Shown here piece after piece: positions 56,988 through 64,000 of a stretch of DNA of 64,000 nt. Within the stretch, counting starts at the first letter, position 1; the number at the start of each line of letters is the position of its first letter. The stretch covers positions 186,001 to 250,000 of the forward strand of contig CAWGJF010000001.1 of assembly GCA_963822905.1 (NCBI GenBank), written 5' to 3'. A model generated the notes under the pieces. That model worked only from the letters and a program-made list of their open reading frames with translations. It searched no databases and was not told the DNA's origin. This DNA comes from CAWGJF01 sp963822905. GTDB lineage: Bacteria > Bacteroidota > Ignavibacteria > Ignavibacteriales > Ignavibacteriaceae. A program made the translations under genes and the position numbers.

Positions 56988-57851
56988 TTATGACTTGTTA
57001 ACAGTTTTATGGTCTTTAGTCTTTTTCGAAGATTGTTTAATTCTTCCTATATAATTAATCAAGCTTTTTTTCTTCGCACCTGTGGACTTATCCAACTTTG
57101 AAAAAATTTCTTTACTTGCTTTTAGAGAATTATTTTTAACAAGAATTCCTGTTATTAAAGTTGGTCCAACCTTATAAAAAGTTTTTCTCTGATTAATTCG
57201 CAAATTGTTTCTTTGAACAATATCTAAGATTTCAGGAATTACATATGAAAAATCTTTTTTAGATGAAAAACTCAAATCATCAATGAATCGTGTATAATTT
57301 ATATCATGGGATTTACATAACTCTAATAATTCCTTATCCACTGGTAGTGAAACTAGATTAGTAATATAAGTGCTTGTTGGAATTCCTTGTGGCACTTGAA
57401 ATTTGTAAGTTGTCAATTTTGTTAATACTGAACTAACATCTGCTGAAAATCCGAATGAAATAAACATATTATAGACATATTTGTAACATATTGAAGGGAA
57501 GAATTGTTTGATATCTGTCGTAAAAAAATATTTTTTTCCCTTGTGAGTGCTTGCGTTGGTTATATTATCTTTACCTTTAACGCCTCCTTGAATGTGTGGC
57601 GGGAATTCAAACTTTCTTAAAATTTTTAATTTTATTTTTTGCTGTAATTCTTTCAGTCTGTCAATGCTCGGATAGAACTCTCGAGTTTCGGGCTCTCCAT
57701 TCTTTAATCTTATTGTCCCATCTTTATTTTTTTTTATTTTTTCAAAAGGTGTATAATAATCCTCTAAATTCTTGAGGATTGTATTTAATTCTTCCTTGCT
57801 GGTATTAAGTAAATAATATAAGTGGTTTTTGCTTCTTATAGGTCCAAGCAT
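56988..57851 (-). CDS. retron-type reverse transcriptase
   Basis: The 287-residue enzyme has retron hallmarks in order: VKGKDNITNASTH, whose NASTH (99-103) fits the retron NAxxH motif; motif A FFTTDIKQFFPSI (Asp113); motif B VPQGIPTSTYITN; motif C FIDD (189-192) in place of the usual YADD; and TLITG (223-225), the VTG-like motif of the thumb region. These catalyse RNA-templated DNA synthesis, in retrons of msDNA from the adjacent RNA. The ATG overlaps the XRE stop (TAATG), so it is translationally coupled. The length suits retron RTs. Confidence 0.85.
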   Translation of the reverse strand: MLGPIRSKNHLYYLLNTSKEELNTILKNLEDYYTPFEKIKKNKDGTIRLKNGEPETREFYPSIDRLKELQQKIKLKILRKFEFPPHIQGGVKGKDNITNASTHKGKKYFFTTDIKQFFPSICYKYVYNMFISFGFSADVSSVLTKLTTYKFQVPQGIPTSTYITNLVSLPVDKELLELCKSHDINYTRFIDDLSFSSKKDFSYVIPEILDIVQRNNLRINQRKTFYKVGPTLITGILVKNNSLKASKEIFSKLDKSTGAKKKSLINYIGRIKQSSKKTKDHKTVNKS

Positions 57852-58171
57852 TAGAAGAATTCTCTAATTAAACTATTAAGGGAAGGATAAATATGCCGGA
57901 AAAATTCTTTTTTGGGAGAAGGTATATCATCATCCTCTAAAGCCATAAAGAACATCATTGGCAAAGGAACACCAAGAAATTTACTTATTTCTTCCAGCGT
58001 TGATATGGAAGGGTCTTTTCTATTGTTTTCAATCTGTGAGAGGTAAGTGACTGATATGTTACAAGAATCTGAAAGATCTTTTTGTTTAAGTTTTTTATTC
58101 GATCGAACTTCTTTTATTACTTTCCCAATATCCATTTTCTGCTCTAGTAAAGAATTAAGAAGACTCTCCAT
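57851..58171 (-). CDS. XRE-family HTH protein of the retron-like operon
   Basis: The 106-residue protein has an XRE helix-turn-helix at about 16-70 (IGKVIKEVRSNKKLKQKDLS, CNISVTYLSQIENNRKDPS) and a short C-terminal tail. It is the middle gene, joined to both neighbours by TAATG overlaps. HTH proteins are known retron partners. Alternatively it represses its own promoter through the palindrome at 58708-58724. The tail (PKKEFFRHIYPSLNSL) is not recognised. Confidence 0.82.
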   Translation of the reverse strand: MESLLNSLLEQKMDIGKVIKEVRSNKKLKQKDLSDSCNISVTYLSQIENNRKDPSISTLEEISKFLGVPLPMMFFMALEDDDIPSPKKEFFRHIYPSLNSLIREFF

Positions 58172-58416
58172 TAAAAAATATTTTTAATGTCCGTCCAAAT
58201 TTTTGGATTGATCAATAGTTTCTGTAATTCAGAAACTATTGTACGGATAATTTCGCGTTTCTCAAGTAACTTCTTTTTTGAAGAAGCAACATCAAGTTTT
58301 ATTAACTCTTGTTTCACTTCTTCAAGAACGCGACATTCTTCAATGGAAAAAGAACTACGGTTTTTTGAAATGATAGAATCAATGAATTCTATCATTTTAG
58401 AAATTGAGTTTCCCAT
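58171..58416 (-). CDS. small helical accessory protein of the retron-like operon
   Basis: The 81-residue protein is almost entirely helical, with charged heptad-like stretches (CRVLEEVKQELIKLDV and SSKKKLLEKREIIRTIVSELQ) and no membrane span. AGAGG precedes the ATG at 58416. It is the first gene of the operon and overlaps the XRE gene by TAATG. I do not recognise the family; it could be an effector, an antitoxin-like partner or an RNA/RT-binding factor. Confidence 0.65.
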   Translation of the reverse strand: MGNSISKMIEFIDSIISKNRSSFSIEECRVLEEVKQELIKLDVASSKKKLLEKREIIRTIVSELQKLLINPKIWTDIKNIF

Positions 58417-58439
58417 ATTTTACCTCTGGGATTTAGTTA

Positions 58440-58485
58440 GACGGCAATATTACCGCCCGCCTGAAAGTAATTATTGCTGTCCGTC
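58440..58485 (-). promoter_or_regulatory. long stem-loop just before the first retron-operon gene
   Basis: GACGGCAATATTAC (58440-58453) pairs with GTAAT-t-ATTGC-tgt-CCGTC (58467-58485), interrupted by small bulges. The loop carries GGCGGGCG on the minus strand. It ends 23 nt before the ATG at 58416, so it could be part of the ncRNA or control translation. Confidence 0.65.
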
Positions 58486-58563
58486 GTAATTCTTTATAGA
58501 GTCTTCTTACTCAAAAAATAGCCCGCCTTTAATAAGAATAATTAATTGATTGTAATATTTCAG

Positions 58564-58595
58564 ATAGAGTATTGAATAGTGATAATGTACTCTAT
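58564..58595 (-). other. stem-loop within retron-operon leader
   Basis: ATAGAGTA (58564-58571) and TACTCTAT (58588-58595) are perfect complements around a 16-nt loop. This is one of the series of hairpins in the candidate ncRNA. Confidence 0.6.
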
Positions 58596-58693
58596 GGCGG
58601 CAACAGAATGGCTAAGCCATTGTGCGATTAATCTGCACTTCAGTTTTTCAGCATTAATTTCTTAACTCAATTTCAATATTCAAAGAACTGATA

Positions 58694-58724
58694 CAAATAT
58701 AAGAAAATTGAACTAATAGTTCAA
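58694..58724 (-). promoter_or_regulatory. Bacteroidota-type promoter of the retron-like operon
   Basis: On the minus strand TTG (58722-58724), 20 nt and TATATTTG (58694-58701) match the Bacteroidota -33/-7 pattern TTTG-N19-21-TAnnTTTG. It also reads as TTGAAC-N17-TATATT for a sigma-70-type promoter. Transcription would begin near 58688 and run through the leader. Confidence 0.55.
58708..58724. promoter_or_regulatory. 17-bp palindrome, candidate XRE operator
   Basis: TTGAACTAATAGTTCAA is a perfect inverted repeat (8+1+8) that covers the -33/-35 element of the promoter. Such a site is where a homodimeric XRE protein would block transcription, so autoregulation by the second gene is plausible. 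Confidence 0.55.
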
Positions 58725-58779
58725 CTATTTATGTAAAATTTTAACCAACAGATAAGAAATGCGTTATTTAAAAAGAAAA

Positions 58780-58804
58780 AACCGCAGTAGATTTTCTTGC
58801 GGTT
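58780..58804 (-). terminator. intrinsic terminator (minus strand)
   Basis: AACCGCA (58780-58786) pairs with TGCGGTT (58798-58804). On the minus strand it is followed by a long T-rich run. It lies upstream of the retron promoter, so it would end minus-strand transcripts from the clpB side. It resembles the terminator at 28540. Confidence 0.65.
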
Positions 58805-58848
58805 AATTGCTCTATTGGGAAATATTTTGTGGTTGTGGTTTTAACCCA

Positions 58849-58882
58849 CCCCTAAATCCCCTCCGGGGAGGGGATTTTCATT
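58849..58882 (+). repeat. C-rich intergenic repeat, left outer copy
   Basis: ACCCACCCCTAAATCCCCTC then CGGGGAGGGG: a C-rich half followed by a hairpin CCCCTCCGGGGAGGGG. It has the same orientation as the copy at 59398. Confidence 0.6.
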
Positions 58883-58957
58883 GTTTTGTGATATCATAAT
58901 AATGTAGTGTAAATCATTAATATTTTTAAGTAAACAAAACATATAATAAAAAACGCA

Positions 58958-58990
58958 TTGTCCCCTCTTGGGAGGGGCGAGGGGTGGGTC
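58958..58990 (-). repeat. C-rich intergenic repeat, left inner inverted copy
   Basis: TTGTCCCCTCTTGGGAGGGG then CGAGGGGTGGGTC. The reverse complement reads ACCCACCCCTCGCCCCTCCC, so this copy is inverted relative to those at 58849 and 59398. It ends 40 nt before the DUF559 gene. Confidence 0.6.
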
Positions 58991-59030
58991 AATAGAAAGT
59001 AAAGAAATATATTATTAAGTTACCACCGCA

Positions 59031-59444
59031 ATGAAGCGCAGAAAGATCATCCCCTACAACCCAAAACTTAAAGAATACGCACGTAAATTAAGAAACAACA
59101 GTACCTACACAGAAGTCCAACTCTGGAACTACCTTAAAGGAAAACAACTCCGTGGCTATGACTTCGACAGACAGAAACCTATAGATAATTTCATAGTAGA
59201 TTTTTACTGCAAAGAGCTTATGCTTGCAATCGAGATTGATGGAGAGAGTCATTACGGAAACAAGGCGAAAGATAAAAAGAAAGACAAAAGATTAGATGAG
59301 CTTGGTGTTACTGTTCTAAGGTTTGATGATATGGAAATAGTTCATCAATTGGATAAAGTAATAGAAAAAATTGAGAAGTGGATTGATGAGAACGCGAACC
59401 CACCCGCCCCTAAACCCCCTCGTGGTAGGGGACTTACAGGTTAA
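59031..59444 (+). CDS. DUF559 (Vsr-like) endonuclease-domain protein
   Basis: The 137-residue protein has the DUF559 core: TEVQLWNYLKGKQLRGYDF, then the PD-(D/E)xK-type nuclease residues in NFIVDFYCKELMLAIEIDG and ESHYG, and LGVTVLRFDDMEI. The last 18 residues (ANPPAPKPPRGRGLTG) are encoded by the C-rich intergenic repeat itself. The gene lies between clpB and the terminator at 58780, with inverted repeats at both ends, so it may have inserted there as a unit. The cellular role is unknown. Confidence 0.8.
   Translation: MKRRKIIPYNPKLKEYARKLRNNSTYTEVQLWNYLKGKQLRGYDFDRQKPIDNFIVDFYCKELMLAIEIDGESHYGNKAKDKKKDKRLDELGVTVLRFDDMEIVHQLDKVIEKIEKWIDENANPPAPKPPRGRGLTG
59398..59438 (+). repeat. C-rich intergenic repeat, right copy
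   Basis: ACCCACCCGCCCCTAAACCC then CCTCGTGGTAGGGGACTTAC, with a CCCCTCG/TAGGGG hairpin. It overlaps the last codons of the DUF559 gene and ends 8 nt before the clpB stop. Confidence 0.65.
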
Positions 59445-59445
59445 T

Positions 59446-62061
59446 TTATTTGCTGAATGCAAGCTTTCCTTTTTCACCAACAGTAATTTTAATCGTATCG
59501 CCATCACCAAAATTACCCGCAAGCAGCTCCTGCGCAAGAGGGTTTGCAACGTACTTTTGTATTGTACGTTTCAAAGGTCTTGCACCAAAAGTTACATCGT
59601 AGCCAATGTTTGCAAGCCAGTCTTTTGTTTCATCATTAATAATTAATTTTATATCTCTTTCCTTCAGCATTGCAGCAACACGGTTCAATTGTATCTCAAC
59701 AATCTGCCGGATTTCTTTGTGAGTTAACGGCTTGAATAGAACAATCTCGTCAATCCTGTTGAGGAATTCGGGACGGATGCTCTGCCTCAGCAAATCGCCA
59801 AGCTGTTCACGAAGCTCACCCAACACAACTTCAATCTGTGCATCATCAACATTAAATAATTTTTCCTGCAGCAAATGCGAACCAATGTTTGAAGTCATTA
59901 TAATTATAGTATTCTTAAAGTTTACGGCTCTTCCCTGGTTGTCGGTAAGTCTTCCGTCATCCAGTACCTGCAGCAGAACATTGAAAACATCGGGGTGCGC
60001 TTTTTCAATTTCATCAAGAAGCACAACCGAGTAAGGTCTTCTGCGTACTGATTCGGTAAGCTGTCCGCCCTCCTCGTATCCAACATATCCCGGCGGTGCA
60101 CCTATAAGACGCGAGACGGAAAACTTTTCCATATACTCGCTCATATCAATCCGTATCATTGCATGCTCGTCATCGAATAAAAATTCTGCAAGCGCTCGTG
60201 CAAGTTCGGTTTTGCCAACACCAGTTGTTCCCAGGAATATGAATGAGCCAACCGGTCTATCTACATCCTGCAAACCAGTCCGTGCTCTTCGTATTGCATT
60301 TGCAACTGCGGAAACAGCTTCATCCTGACCGATAACTCTTTTGTGAAGCTCATCTTCGAGTTTGAGCAATTTGCTCCTTTCGCTTTCCAACATTCTGCTT
60401 ACAGGAATGCCCGTCCACTTTGCAACTACCTCTGCTATATCTTCAGCATCGACTTCTTCTTTCAGCATCTTTTTATTTGACTGAACTTTTGCAAGCTCCC
60501 GAGTTTCTGTTTTAAGATTCTTTTCAAGCTCAGAAATTTTACCGTAACGAATCTCTGCAACTTTGCCAAGATCCCCTTCCCTTTCATATTTTTCTGCAAG
60601 CACTTTTGCATTTTCTATTTCGCTTTTCATCGAACGGATTTTCTGTATTCTTTCTTTCTCAAGATTCCAGTGCGCTTTCAGTTCATTCTTTTCCGCATTC
60701 AAATCACCCAGTTCTTTTTTCAGCTCTTCCAATCGTTTTGCGGATGCTTCATCTTTTTCTCGCTTCAAAGCTTCGCGTTCAATTTCGAGCTGCTTGACTT
60801 TTCTTTCAAGTGCATCAAGCTCTTCCGGCATCGAATCAATTTCAATTCTTAATTTTGATGCTGCTTCGTCGATAAGATCTATTGCTTTATCGGGAAGAAA
60901 ACGATCGGTGATATACCTTTCCGAAAGCTGAGATGCAGCCACAATCGCAGCGTCGGTTATCCTAACTCCGTGATGAACTTCGTATCGTTCTTTCAATCCT
61001 CTTAAAATAGAAATCGTATCTTCTTCCGAAGGCTCACTTACTAAAACAGGCTGGAATCTTCGTTCGAGTGCAGCATCTTTCTCAATATATTTTCGATACT
61101 CGTCGAGAGTTGTTGCCCCGATAGTGTGTAGCTCGCCTCTTGCAAGTGCAGGCTTTAAAATGTTTGCTGCATCCATTGAGCCCTGTGTAGAACCCGCACC
61201 TACAACAAGGTGAAGTTCATCGATAAAAAGAATAATCTCACCGTTCGATTCGGTTACTTCTTTTACAACTGCTTTCATTCTTTCTTCAAACTGTCCGCGG
61301 AACTGTGTCCCGGCAACAAGCGCACCCATATCGAGTGCTACAATTCTTTTTGTCTTTAAAGTTTCGGGAACGTCGCCGGAAATAATTCTGTGTGCAATGC
61401 CTTCGGCGATTGCTGTCTTCCCTACTCCCGGTTCACCTATCAGCACTGGATTATTCTTTGTTCTTCTTGATAAAACCTGAAGAACTCTTCGTATTTCTTC
61501 ATCCCTTCCAATCACCGGATCAAGTTTTCCGGCCCGGGCCATTTCATTTAAATCTCTTCCATACTTTTCCAAAGATTGATAAGTATCTTCAGGATTTTGA
61601 GATATTACGCGCTGTGTTCCTCTTACTTCTTTCAAAGCTGAAAGAACTGTATTTCTTGAAACACCGTTATCGCGGAGAAGCTGTCCGGCTTTTCCTTTGT
61701 CTTCGCTTAAAGCAATTAAAAGATGTTCGGCCGAAACGTATTCATCCTGCAACTTTTTAGCTTCGTCTGTAGCAACATCAAGAAGTTTCGCAGTGTTCTG
61801 CGACATCTGTTGATTGCCAACCCCGGTGCCGGAAACTTTCGGCAAAGTCTCGAGCATTTCATTTGCTTTCAACTTTATGGAATTAGTATTGCCTCCTGCT
61901 TTTTTCATAATCGTGTCTGCAAGCCCGCCGCTTTCCTGGATTAGCGAAGCAAGCAGATGTTCCGGTTCTATTATTTGATTGTTATAATTCTGTGCAATCT
62001 CAAGGGCTGTCTGTACAACTTCCTGGGATTTTACAGTTAGCTTATTAAAGTTAAATGCCAT
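59446..62061 (-). CDS. clpB: ATP-dependent chaperone ClpB
   Basis: The 871-residue protein has the full ClpB order: Clp_N repeats (1-145), AAA+ module 1 (Walker A GEPGVGKTAIAEGIA near 205; DEYRKYIEKDAALERRFQPV), the coiled middle domain (about 405-525), AAA+ module 2 (GTTGVGKTELARALAEFLF near 605; LLDEIEKAHPDVFNVLLQVL) and the small C-terminal domain. It disaggregates proteins with DnaK. The middle domain separates it from ClpA/ClpC. It follows htpG on the same strand after 90 nt. Confidence 0.97.
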   Translation of the reverse strand: MAFNFNKLTVKSQEVVQTALEIAQNYNNQIIEPEHLLASLIQESGGLADTIMKKAGGNTNSIKLKANEMLETLPKVSGTGVGNQQMSQNTAKLLDVATDEAKKLQDEYVSAEHLLIALSEDKGKAGQLLRDNGVSRNTVLSALKEVRGTQRVISQNPEDTYQSLEKYGRDLNEMARAGKLDPVIGRDEEIRRVLQVLSRRTKNNPVLIGEPGVGKTAIAEGIAHRIISGDVPETLKTKRIVALDMGALVAGTQFRGQFEERMKAVVKEVTESNGEIILFIDELHLVVGAGSTQGSMDAANILKPALARGELHTIGATTLDEYRKYIEKDAALERRFQPVLVSEPSEEDTISILRGLKERYEVHHGVRITDAAIVAASQLSERYITDRFLPDKAIDLIDEAASKLRIEIDSMPEELDALERKVKQLEIEREALKREKDEASAKRLEELKKELGDLNAEKNELKAHWNLEKERIQKIRSMKSEIENAKVLAEKYEREGDLGKVAEIRYGKISELEKNLKTETRELAKVQSNKKMLKEEVDAEDIAEVVAKWTGIPVSRMLESERSKLLKLEDELHKRVIGQDEAVSAVANAIRRARTGLQDVDRPVGSFIFLGTTGVGKTELARALAEFLFDDEHAMIRIDMSEYMEKFSVSRLIGAPPGYVGYEEGGQLTESVRRRPYSVVLLDEIEKAHPDVFNVLLQVLDDGRLTDNQGRAVNFKNTIIIMTSNIGSHLLQEKLFNVDDAQIEVVLGELREQLGDLLRQSIRPEFLNRIDEIVLFKPLTHKEIRQIVEIQLNRVAAMLKERDIKLIINDETKDWLANIGYDVTFGARPLKRTIQKYVANPLAQELLAGNFGDGDTIKITVGEKGKLAFSK

Positions 62062-62151
62062 TTTATTTTCCTTTCTTAGTAAGTCTTTGTGTTCTAAGTA
62101 TCTTAGTGGTTAAAAGAATTTACCACCGTGACAAAGGACACGTAGATACAC

Positions 62152-64000
62152 TTAGTATTCCTTCACCTTAACATACCAGTCACTGGATTCTTCAAGCATC
62201 TTATTCAGTCTGTTTATTAATTTATGCGGGTCATCGAGATTTCCTTCCAGCAATAAAGCAGATTCATATAATTGTTCTGTTACATTTTTAATGTAATCAT
62301 CCCCTTCTGATTTTTTGTAAACCTTCAGCAAGTTCCTGACTAATTTATGATCTTTATTTATTTCAAATACTTTTTTCTGATCACCCAAACCCTGGTTTGT
62401 CATTTTTAAAATCTTTTGCATCGAAGCTGACATTCCTTCTTCATCACTTACAAGACACGAAGGACTGCCGGTTAATCTTTTTGATTCTTTCACATCCTTT
62501 ACCCTATCGCCAAGAATCTCTTTCATCTTTGCAAGCAGGCTGTCGAAGTGCAGAAGATCATCTTTTGAAAGTTCTACTTTTTTAGCAGATTCTTTCTCGA
62601 CATTTTCCACCTTATCTAGTTTCTGAAGATCGGCATTATCAACAGATTTAAAATCATAATCTTTGAATTTTCCTATTGAGCTGATTACAAATTCATCAAC
62701 AGGATCAAACAAGTAAAGAACTTCAAGTCCTTTGCTTCTGAAAATTTCGAGATGAGGATCAAGAGAAATTGAATCACGGCTTGGTCCGATTGCAAAGTAA
62801 ATTTCCTTTTGATCTTTTTTCATTCTTCCTGCATAGTCTTCAAGCGAAATAAGTTCTTCAGCCGTTTTTGCTTCTGAAGAATTATACCTGAGCAACGAAA
62901 GGAATTTTTCCCTGTTAGTAAAATCCATGTAGCCAAGCTTGAAAACTTTTCCGTGCTCTTTCCAGAATTCAACATATCTTTCCGGTGAATCTTTTGCAAT
63001 TTTCTGCAGATGATTTAAAACCTGCGAAGTTACACTATTCGCAATTTTTGTGAAGATTATATTTTCCTGCAAAGTCTCGCGGGAAATGTTTAACGGCAGA
63101 TCTTCAGAATCGACAACACCGGTAACAAAGCTTAAAAATTCTGGAAGCAGATCTTTGTTCTTGTGTTGAATCAAAACTCTTCGTACATATAAATCAAGAC
63201 CGTAGTCTTCCCTTCCGAACTTCCAGAATTCATAACTCTTTTTCGGAATGAACATCAGGCTGTTAAACTGTATCGGCGCATCAACAGAAACATGAATGGT
63301 TTCAAACGGTCCTTCGGAATCATAGCTTAATGATTTATAGAACTCATCATACTGCTCTTTCTTTAAATTAGATTTCGGTTCTCGCCAGATTGCAGCAACT
63401 GTATTTATCTTTTCATCTTTTACGAAGATTGGAAAGCTTATGAAACTTGAATGTTTTTTAATTGAAGATTCGATTCTGTATTTCTCTGTAAACTCTTTTG
63501 CATCATCCTTTAAATGAATCTCGATTATCGTTCCACGTTTTTTGTCCTCACTCAATTCCGAAATTTCGTACTCCCCTGTTCCATCAGATTCCCACAGAAA
63601 AGCCGGCTCATCTTTCTTAAATGATTTTGTTTTGATTACAACTTTTTCCGCAACCATAAACACGGAATAAAATCCTACACCGAACTTTCCTATTATATTA
63701 TTTGCGTCCTGCTTGCTGTCTTTAAGCTGTTTCAGGAATTCTGCCGAACCTGATTTTGCGATCGTTCCTATATTATTAATTAATTCATCTCTCGTCATTC
63801 CAATTCCAGTATCGGAAATTGTTAATAATTTTTTCTTCTCATCAAAATCAATTCTTATTTCAAGTGGAAGATCCTTATCAGCAAAATCGGTTCCTTTAGT
63901 TGATTCAAATCTTAATTTATCGAGTGCGTCGGATGAATTCGAAATTAATTCACGCAGAAAAATCTCCCTGCTCGTATAAAGTGAATGAACAAGTATATCG
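62152..64000 (-). CDS. htpG: chaperone HtpG (Hsp90), N-terminus beyond window
   Basis: The frame runs to the window edge, so about the first 20 residues are missing. The visible part begins DILVHSLYTSREIFLRELIS, with the Hsp90 ATP-site motifs NSSDALDKLRF, DTGIGM and GKFGVGFYSVFMVA, then the middle domain (IPKKSYEFWKFGREDYGLDL, LPLNISRETLQEN) and the C-terminal dimer domain. An internal ATG at 63798 is not the start, because conserved ATPase sequence lies upstream. With clpB it forms a heat-shock pair. Confidence 0.97.
   Translation of the reverse strand, partial: DILVHSLYTSREIFLRELISNSSDALDKLRFESTKGTDFADKDLPLEIRIDFDEKKKLLTISDTGIGMTRDELINNIGTIAKSGSAEFLKQLKDSKQDANNIIGKFGVGFYSVFMVAEKVVIKTKSFKKDEPAFLWESDGTGEYEISELSEDKKRGTIIEIHLKDDAKEFTEKYRIESSIKKHSSFISFPIFVKDEKINTVAAIWREPKSNLKKEQYDEFYKSLSYDSEGPFETIHVSVDAPIQFNSLMFIPKKSYEFWKFGREDYGLDLYVRRVLIQHKNKDLLPEFLSFVTGVVDSEDLPLNISRETLQENIIFTKIANSVTSQVLNHLQKIAKDSPERYVEFWKEHGKVFKLGYMDFTNREKFLSLLRYNSSEAKTAEELISLEDYAGRMKKDQKEIYFAIGPSRDSISLDPHLEIFRSKGLEVLYLFDPVDEFVISSIGKFKDYDFKSVDNADLQKLDKVENVEKESAKKVELSKDDLLHFDSLLAKMKEILGDRVKDVKESKRLTGSPSCLVSDEEGMSASMQKILKMTNQGLGDQKKVFEINKDHKLVRNLLKVYKKSEGDDYIKNVTEQLYESALLLEGNLDDPHKLINRLNKMLEESSDWYVKVKEY

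Larger units (their letters stand above)
58417..58690 (-). ncRNA. candidate retron msr-msd leader RNA
   Basis: Between the promoter and the first gene lies a leader of about 270 nt with four hairpins in minus-strand order: GTGC/GCAC around GATTAATC (58622-58638), AATGGCT/AGCCATT (58607-58621), ATAGAGTA/TACTCTAT (58564-58595) and a long interrupted stem at 58440-58485. A weak pairing of 58666-58681 with 58536-58552 could be the a1/a2 closing stem. Its size and position fit a retron RNA, but the branching guanosine and exact msd are not assigned. Confidence 0.45.

Noticed and set aside
56988..57851. Group II intron maturase or diversity-generating RT
   Set aside because: There is no maturase or endonuclease domain and no template/variable repeat pair nearby; NAxxH and ITG fit retron RTs better.
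60563..60931. Long plus-strand open frame opposite clpB
   Set aside because: It is serine/phenylalanine-rich and antisense to the conserved coiled middle domain of ClpB; it has no ribosome site.
63796..63798. ATG at 63798 as the start of htpG
   Set aside because: Conserved Hsp90 ATPase sequence continues upstream in frame to the window edge.
1..64000. tRNA, rRNA or CRISPR array
   Set aside because: No cloverleaf-like segment with a T-loop, no rRNA-like conserved stretch and no regular direct-repeat/spacer array was seen on either strand by reading.

Overview
The window looks like a chromosomal segment of an Ignavibacteria/Ignavibacteriota-type member of the Bacteroidota-Chlorobi group. It is AT-rich. 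Eight secreted proteins, intact or broken, carry or carried a type IX secretion (T9SS) C-terminal sorting domain of the form SQNFPNPFNPST...KKMILLK, which is typical of that group. A TonB-dependent receptor with a carboxypeptidase-like N-terminus, OmpA and beta-barrel proteins indicate a Gram-negative envelope. Many genes have AGGAGG-like Shine-Dalgarno sites. No rRNA, tRNA or CRISPR array was seen.

Layout. 1-6 kb: small membrane proteins, a bactofilin and two T9SS-exported proteins. 7-15 kb: short single-gene units (T9SS protein, OmpA protein, a broken DUF6090-like gene, a TonB-C-like protein, lipoproteins) separated by six direct, imperfect copies of the 3' end of a 66-residue zinc-ribbon gene (7049-7249). 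15-29 kb: ordinary, mostly intact genes (FKBP isomerase, GlsB-like, DinB, LysE exporter, nitrilase, Rieske protein, NmrA, GNAT, MsbA-like ABC exporter with a GT9 glycosyltransferase, epimerases, hydrolase, peroxiredoxin). 29.4-46.8 kb: a block with many broken genes. It holds a truncated peroxiredoxin duplicate, two serine hydrolases, a TonB-dependent receptor, a beta-barrel protein, three T9SS proteins, a thioesterase and a flavin monooxygenase, all carrying frameshifts or stops, among a few intact genes (a 603-residue FG-GAP/ASPIC protein, an AraC regulator, a NifX-like/DUF134 pair). 46.8-56.8 kb: LuxR/TPR regulator, YwbE, aldo/keto reductase, VOC protein, PD40 protein, kelch T9SS protein, membrane AraC regulator, YceI and a frameshifted Crp/Fnr regulator. 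59.4-64 kb: clpB and htpG chaperones on the minus strand.

The most notable system is a compact minus-strand operon at about 56.99-58.72 kb. A Bacteroidota-type promoter is overlapped by a perfect 17-bp palindrome. It is followed by a leader of about 270 nt rich in hairpins, an 81-residue helical protein, an XRE-family HTH protein and a reverse transcriptase with retron hallmarks (NAxxH, xxDD, ITG). The three genes are joined by TAATG stop/start overlaps. I read it as a retron-like, probably anti-phage, unit whose leader may contain the msr-msd RNA; the RNA assignment is inference. Beside it lies a DUF559 (Vsr-like) endonuclease gene bracketed by inverted C-rich intergenic repeats.

How the parts fit together: the secreted T9SS proteins, TonB receptor, OmpA/beta-barrel proteins and lipoproteins form an envelope and surface programme. 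The regulators (AraC types, LuxR/TPR, Crp) lie next to small metabolic or stress genes. The dispersed repeats, duplicated fragments and pseudogenes mark 7-15 kb and 29-47 kb as evolving regions, although read-level checking is needed because several frameshifts fall in homopolymers.
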